Source of the DNA: an uncultured Bacilli bacterium
Lineage (GTDB): Bacteria > Bacillota_I > Bacilli_A > RF39 > UBA660
Direction: 5' to 3'
Length of the DNA: 42,184 bases
NCBI GenBank assembly: GCA_947630585.1
Contig: CANRIE010000001.1
Coordinates: 1-42,184 of the forward strand
The notes beneath the pieces are model-generated. The model searched no databases. It was not told the origin of the DNA and saw only the letters and a list, made by a program, of their open reading frames with translations. Below are positions 39,190 to 42,184 of the stretch, in pieces (position 1 is the stretch's first letter; each line of letters begins with the position of its first letter). The position numbers and the translations under genes were made by a program.

Positions 39190-39414
39190 TCAATCATGAG
39201 GTACTTCATGCATGATTGTTCTATGAACACATCTTTCTTGCATTGGTTCAACAACTGGTTGATTGCATCCACCATTACTATTACCCATCATATTCATATT
39301 ATTATTGAAGTCATTAGTAACGTTAGTATCAATATCAATGTTGTTAGTCATATCATTTGCAAAAAAGTTATTATTTATATCGTTATCTCTTTCATAACAT
39401 CTTTCTTGAAACAT
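39190..39414 (-). CDS. N-terminal half of the interrupted CotD-like spore-coat gene
   Basis: 74-codon frame with AGGAGG before ATG 39414. It is Asn/Asp/Met-rich (FANDMTNNIDIDTNVTNDF), then CNQPVVEPMQERCVHRTIMH and EVPH. The hexamer CTCATG (39200-39195) comes next and the frame then stops after one more codon (GAT TGA) inside the element. The other half at 33016-33149 continues from the same hexamer in the same phase with VCPIRTRIINHH. Read alone it is a truncated protein; read together it is CotD-like. Confidence 0.7.
   Translation of the reverse strand: MFQERCYERDNDINNNFFANDMTNNIDIDTNVTNDFNNNMNMMGNSNGGCNQPVVEPMQERCVHRTIMHEVPHD
39195..39200. other. Right recombination junction (candidate att core)
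   Basis: CATGAG, the partner of 33144-33149, 6051 bases away. ACTCAA and AAATACT on the element side mirror the other end. Confidence 0.55.
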
Positions 39415-39435
39415 AAAAATCCTCCTATCTACTTT

Positions 39436-39444
39436 TATAGTATG
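39436..39444 (-). promoter_or_regulatory. Sporulation-type -10 element before the coat gene
   Basis: Minus-strand CATACTATA fits the CATA-N3-TA form used by mother-cell sigma factors E and K, about 21 bases before the start codon. No convincing -35 was found. Confidence 0.35.
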
Positions 39445-39510
39445 AGCAGAATATTTATTTGAAAAGTATATTCACCTAATAACATGAATATAATTTTTTT
39501 GGAGGAACTT

Positions 39511-40590
39511 ATGAAAATAATTGTTTATGCTATTTCAAAAAATGAAAGTAAGTTTGCTAGTCGTTGGTATAATTCTATGAAAGAAGCAGATGAAGTGCAT
39601 GTCTTAGATACTGGGTCAACTGATGATACTAAAAAGAGGTTGCGCAAGTTAGGTGCAATTGTTCATGAAAAAGTATTTGATAATTTTAGATTTGATAATG
39701 CAAGAAATGAAATTTTAAATCTTTTACCAAGTGATGCAGACCTTTGTGTTTCAACGGATTTAGATGAAGTATTTATAAGTGGTTGGAGAAAGATTTTAGA
39801 AGATAATTATCATGGCGAAACAAGAGTTAGTTATACTTATAATTGGCACTTTGATGAATATAACAAACCTGATGTTACTTTTTATCTTGATAAAATTCAT
39901 ACAAGGAATGATTATAAGTGGACACACCCTGTTCACGAGGTTTTAGAAAATATTAATCATAATGAAACAAGAGTTACTATTCCCTCTTTAGTTTTAAATC
40001 ATTATCCTGACCCAGAAAAAAGTAGAGGTAACTACTTACCACTTTTAGAATTATCAGTTAAAGAAGATCCAGCTGATGATCGGAACATGCATTATTTAGG
40101 ACGCGAATACATGTATTATAAAAGATATCAAGAGGCAATTGATACTTTAATTAAACATTTAAGTTTAAAAACAGCAACTTGGAAAGATGAAAGATGTGCA
40201 TCTATGCGTTTTATTGGCAGATGTTATAAATATTTAAATAGATTTGATGAAGCAATTATGTGGTATGAAAAGGCAATTCAGGAAGCCCCTTACTTAAGAG
40301 ATCCTTATATGGAAATTGCACTTCTCTACTACGAAAAAGAAGATTATCAAAAAGTCTATACTTATTTAAAACAAGCCTTAAAGATAAAAAGTCACGGGAA
40401 GACTTATATTAATGAGGTCTTCTCTTGGAATGAAACTATCTATGATTTATTATCAATTGCTTGTTATTATCTAAATTATCTGCCTGAATCTCTTTATTAT
40501 ATAGATAAAGCCTTAGAAATAAATCCTAATAATGAAAGAATTAAAAATAATAAACTATTAATTGATAAAGTATTAAATAAAACAAGTTAG
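39511..40590 (+). CDS. Glycosyltransferase family 2 with TPR repeats
   Basis: 359 aa from ATG 39511 (GGAGG seven bases before). An ATG at 39484 is upstream of the TATAAT at 39489-39494 and is rejected. N-terminal GT-A fold: KIIVYAISKNESKF, LDTGSTDDTKKRL and metal-binding STDLDEVF, then WTHPVHEVL. From about residue 185 three or so TPR units (YLGREYMYYKRYQEAIDTLI, AIMWYEKAIQEAPYLRDPYM, SLYYIDKALEINPNN). This SunS-like/WcaA-type layout modifies proteins or sugars in the cytoplasm; the acceptor is unknown. It diverges from the coat gene. Confidence 0.87.
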   Translation: MKIIVYAISKNESKFASRWYNSMKEADEVHVLDTGSTDDTKKRLRKLGAIVHEKVFDNFRFDNARNEILNLLPSDADLCVSTDLDEVFISGWRKILEDNYHGETRVSYTYNWHFDEYNKPDVTFYLDKIHTRNDYKWTHPVHEVLENINHNETRVTIPSLVLNHYPDPEKSRGNYLPLLELSVKEDPADDRNMHYLGREYMYYKRYQEAIDTLIKHLSLKTATWKDERCASMRFIGRCYKYLNRFDEAIMWYEKAIQEAPYLRDPYMEIALLYYEKEDYQKVYTYLKQALKIKSHGKTYINEVFSWNETIYDLLSIACYYLNYLPESLYYIDKALEINPNNERIKNNKLLIDKVLNKTS

Positions 40591-40607
40591 GTTTAGTAAC
40601 TTGTTTT
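40579..40607. terminator. Bidirectional terminator
   Basis: AAAACAAGTTA (40579-40589) pairs perfectly over 11 bases with TAACTTGTTTT (40597-40607). It ends the glycosyltransferase gene and the facing LRR gene. Confidence 0.75.
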
Positions 40608-40614
40608 AAGTTTA

Positions 40615-42093
40615 TTAGAAACTATCACATACTTCATGATTTTTGCCATAAATAGTTACACCAGGTGCTGTATAAGGTTCAAAATAATCTAACCATGGAT
40701 ATTTTTTTGTTGTATCTTCAGATGATGCTTCTATATTTTTAATTTCTGTACATGTTTTATCTATTGTTATTGAGGAAAGATTAATATTAGTATAATCTTT
40801 TTTTTCAAAGACACTAGCTCCTATGTATTGTATACCATTTCCTATTGTCACACTTGTTAATTGATTATAAGAAAAAGCGCCGACACCACTCCTCAAATTA
40901 CATTCTAAATCTATACAAATTGATCCGCCTATCGTTGTTACACTATTTGGTATATTTACATTTGTTAATTTATTATTTGCAAAAGCACTTGCTCCTATTG
41001 TTGTTACGCTATTTGGTATATTTACATTTGTTAATTTATTATTTGCAAAAGCACTATCTCCTATTATTGTTACACTACTTGGTATATTTACACTTGTTAA
41101 TTGATTATCAGCAAAAGCACTATCTCCTATTATTGTTACACTACTTGGTATACTTAAACTAATTATCCCTTTATTCTCAAATCCTACACCCCCACTTATA
41201 ATTGCAACTGGCTTAATAATAGAATAATCTTCTCCTAGTATTGTTACTTTAACCTTATCTATCACGCTTGGAATTACTACATCTTTTTGACAAGCATTAT
41301 CATAATCTAAATTTTTTCCACTATATTTTTCTTTTGTAATTTGTAAATCTTTAAATATCCCTAATTCAACTAACTTTTGAATTTGTGCTTGTGAAAATCT
41401 TCCTCTATCAAGCCAATTTTTAATTGTACCATCACCATCAAATTCACCGGTTCCATCACAAAAAACACGATATGTAATTTCATCGGGATTTTTTCCCAAT
41501 GGAATTGGAAGGTTTAATTTTGCCCATTCAACACAAGCATTTATCTCATTATCAGTTCTATCTTCATTATAAGTTGCTGTTGCTATAGTTCTTGTAAAAC
41601 AATTCATATAAGTTTTTTCATTAAAATCACCATTAACTGATACTTTAATACTTGCATAAACTTTATTATTCCAAGTATCCATATCATATATAGAATTATC
41701 TAAATTTCCTATTCTTGTTAATGGAGATATCCACATATATAATCGATACTTTCTAGTTATTTTATTTATGGTGTTAGCATTTATTGTATCTACCCATATA
41801 CTAGTTTTTTCTAAACTTGGATAACCCATTCTATCAAATATTACTTCTTCTTCATTATTATTTTTTACTTCTACTAGTTTAAATAATAATAAATCATCTC
41901 TTATTCTTTCAGTTCGATTTGTACTTACATCAGGAGTATCACCATAACTTAAAACTATTTCATAATTAATATCTTTAGAATAAGTATTTCGCCCATCAAT
42001 AGTAAATTCAAAATAAGGATCTGTTTCACTTACATATTCTTTAGGCATTGAATTTTCTATACTTAATGCTTTTGTTGGTTCTGTATATTTCAT
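40615..42093 (-). CDS. BspA-type leucine-rich-repeat protein, export signal missing
   Basis: 492 aa from ATG 42093, where GGAG lies eight bases upstream; ATG 42114 has none. A beta domain (YFEFTIDGRNTYSKDINYEI, NTINKITRKYRLYMWISP), as in camelysin-like surface proteins, leads to four to five LRR_5 units of 23 residues (SVTIIGDSAFADNQLTSVNI type) and ends in CDSF. Such proteins sit on the cell surface, yet no signal helix is seen. The frame upstream of 42114 stays open for 12 codons (WDKKIVGIMIAG) like a remnant of one. It may be 5'-truncated. One LRR unit holds a 12-residue insert (SICIDLECNLRSGVG). Confidence 0.75.
   Translation of the reverse strand: MKYTEPTKALSIENSMPKEYVSETDPYFEFTIDGRNTYSKDINYEIVLSYGDTPDVSTNRTERIRDDLLLFKLVEVKNNNEEEVIFDRMGYPSLEKTSIWVDTINANTINKITRKYRLYMWISPLTRIGNLDNSIYDMDTWNNKVYASIKVSVNGDFNEKTYMNCFTRTIATATYNEDRTDNEINACVEWAKLNLPIPLGKNPDEITYRVFCDGTGEFDGDGTIKNWLDRGRFSQAQIQKLVELGIFKDLQITKEKYSGKNLDYDNACQKDVVIPSVIDKVKVTILGEDYSIIKPVAIISGGVGFENKGIISLSIPSSVTIIGDSAFADNQLTSVNIPSSVTIIGDSAFANNKLTNVNIPNSVTTIGASAFANNKLTNVNIPNSVTTIGGSICIDLECNLRSGVGAFSYNQLTSVTIGNGIQYIGASVFEKKDYTNINLSSITIDKTCTEIKNIEASSEDTTKKYPWLDYFEPYTAPGVTIYGKNHEVCDSF
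40925..41160 (-). repeat. Tandem 69-base LRR-coding repeats
   Basis: Three to four nearly identical 69-base units encode the LRR_5 repeats, differing at few positions, so copy number may vary by slippage or recombination. Confidence 0.8.
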
Positions 42094-42150
42094 GTATATA
42101 TCTCCAGCTATCATTATACCAACTATTTTTTTATCCCAACTTTTACCTTA

Positions 42151-42173
42151 TTTTCCTTATTTTATAAGGAAAA
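42151..42173. other. Perfect hairpin upstream of the LRR gene
   Basis: TTTTCCTTAT (42151-42160) pairs with ATAAGGAAAA (42164-42173), loop TTT. No T run; could be an operator or the end of an upstream unit outside the window. Confidence 0.5.
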
Positions 42174-42184
42174 CGTGTTTGATA

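Larger units (their letters stand above)
33144..39200 (-). mobile_element. Candidate 6.05-kb serine-recombinase element interrupting a CotD-like gene
   Basis: The segment between the two CATGAG copies separates two same-strand, same-phase halves of one gene. Contents, all minus strand, from the right: DUF308 membrane protein, ABC transporter, 36-codon frame, large serine recombinase, Fic-like protein, DUF1016 nuclease in its own repeat cassette. No replication, structural phage or conjugation genes. The arrangement matches skin-type elements (sigK) in which a serine recombinase removes the element in the mother cell and rebuilds the gene. Excision itself is inferred; the interruption and restored frame are seen directly. 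Confidence 0.7.

Noticed and set aside
40925..41160. Regular repeats that might suggest CRISPR
   Set aside because: The 69-base units are in-frame LRR_5 codons without unique spacers.
40845..41162. Plus-strand open frame rich in Leu, His and Tyr
   Set aside because: It is the shadow of the tandem LRR repeats on the minus strand; no ribosome site or promoter.
1..42184. Mollicutes code with TGA as Trp
   Set aside because: TGG encodes Trp throughout, and TGA ends genes at expected lengths (for example flippase and pflA).
1..42184. tRNA or rRNA genes
   Set aside because: Reading both strands by eye, no T-loop plus acceptor pairing or rRNA signature was found.

Overview
The window is about 30% G+C, uses the standard bacterial code (TGA is a stop, TGG is Trp) and carries Firmicutes-type genes: ruvAB-queA, a YlmC/YmxH-type PRC-barrel protein, pflBA, rpsU, strong AGGAGG ribosome sites and TTGAMW-N17-TATAAT promoters. 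Two genes, the YlmC-like one and a CotD-like coat gene, point to a spore-forming ancestry. It most resembles an AT-rich, probably uncultured gut Bacilli lineage (RF39- or Erysipelotrichia-like). That placement is inference. Almost everything is on the minus strand. No tRNA, rRNA or CRISPR array was seen.

Layout. 1-831: 3' part of rarA (+). 983-5968 (-): a flippase, a processive glycosyltransferase and a P-type ATPase. 6089-6175 (+): a tiny membrane peptide behind an operator-like promoter. 6206-10498 (-): pyrimidine-nucleoside phosphorylase, YlmC-like protein, SpoU methyltransferase and topA. 10584-10945: a candidate type I toxin-antitoxin-like locus, with a 25-aa hydrophobic peptide facing a convergent small RNA and a shared inverted repeat. 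10964-16347 (-): an AAA/DUF4143 ATPase, a TtcA-like enzyme with copA, an Xre regulator and an unknown protein. 16451-18295 and 23921-25861 (-): two paralogous surface proteins flanking the ruvA-ruvB-queA-AI-2E-LD-carboxypeptidase operon. Each has two copies of a domain holding a short, G+C-rich, hypervariable patch. 26001-26087: a small gene containing a G8 tract. 26150-29726 (-): pflBA, a coiled-coil protein and rpsU. 29851-32807 (-): a compact bacteriocin-type locus with a C39-peptidase ABC exporter, an accessory protein, two double-glycine peptides and a possible immunity protein; three of these genes are under 60 codons.

33016-39414 holds the most striking feature. The N-terminal half of a CotD-like spore-coat gene (39190-39414) and its C-terminal half (33016-33149) lie 6 kb apart on the same strand. 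Both halves end at the same hexamer in the same reading phase. The 6.05 kb between them carries a large serine recombinase of SpoIVCA/TnpX size, a Fic-like protein, a DUF1016 nuclease bracketed by covarying palindromes, an ABC transporter and a DUF308 protein. Recombination between the two hexamers would restore an uninterrupted reading frame of about 115 codons. The arrangement resembles the skin element of sigK and suggests a developmentally excised or gene-disrupting element.

39511-42184: a glycosyltransferase-TPR protein (+) and a BspA-type leucine-rich-repeat protein (-) that seems to have lost its export signal.
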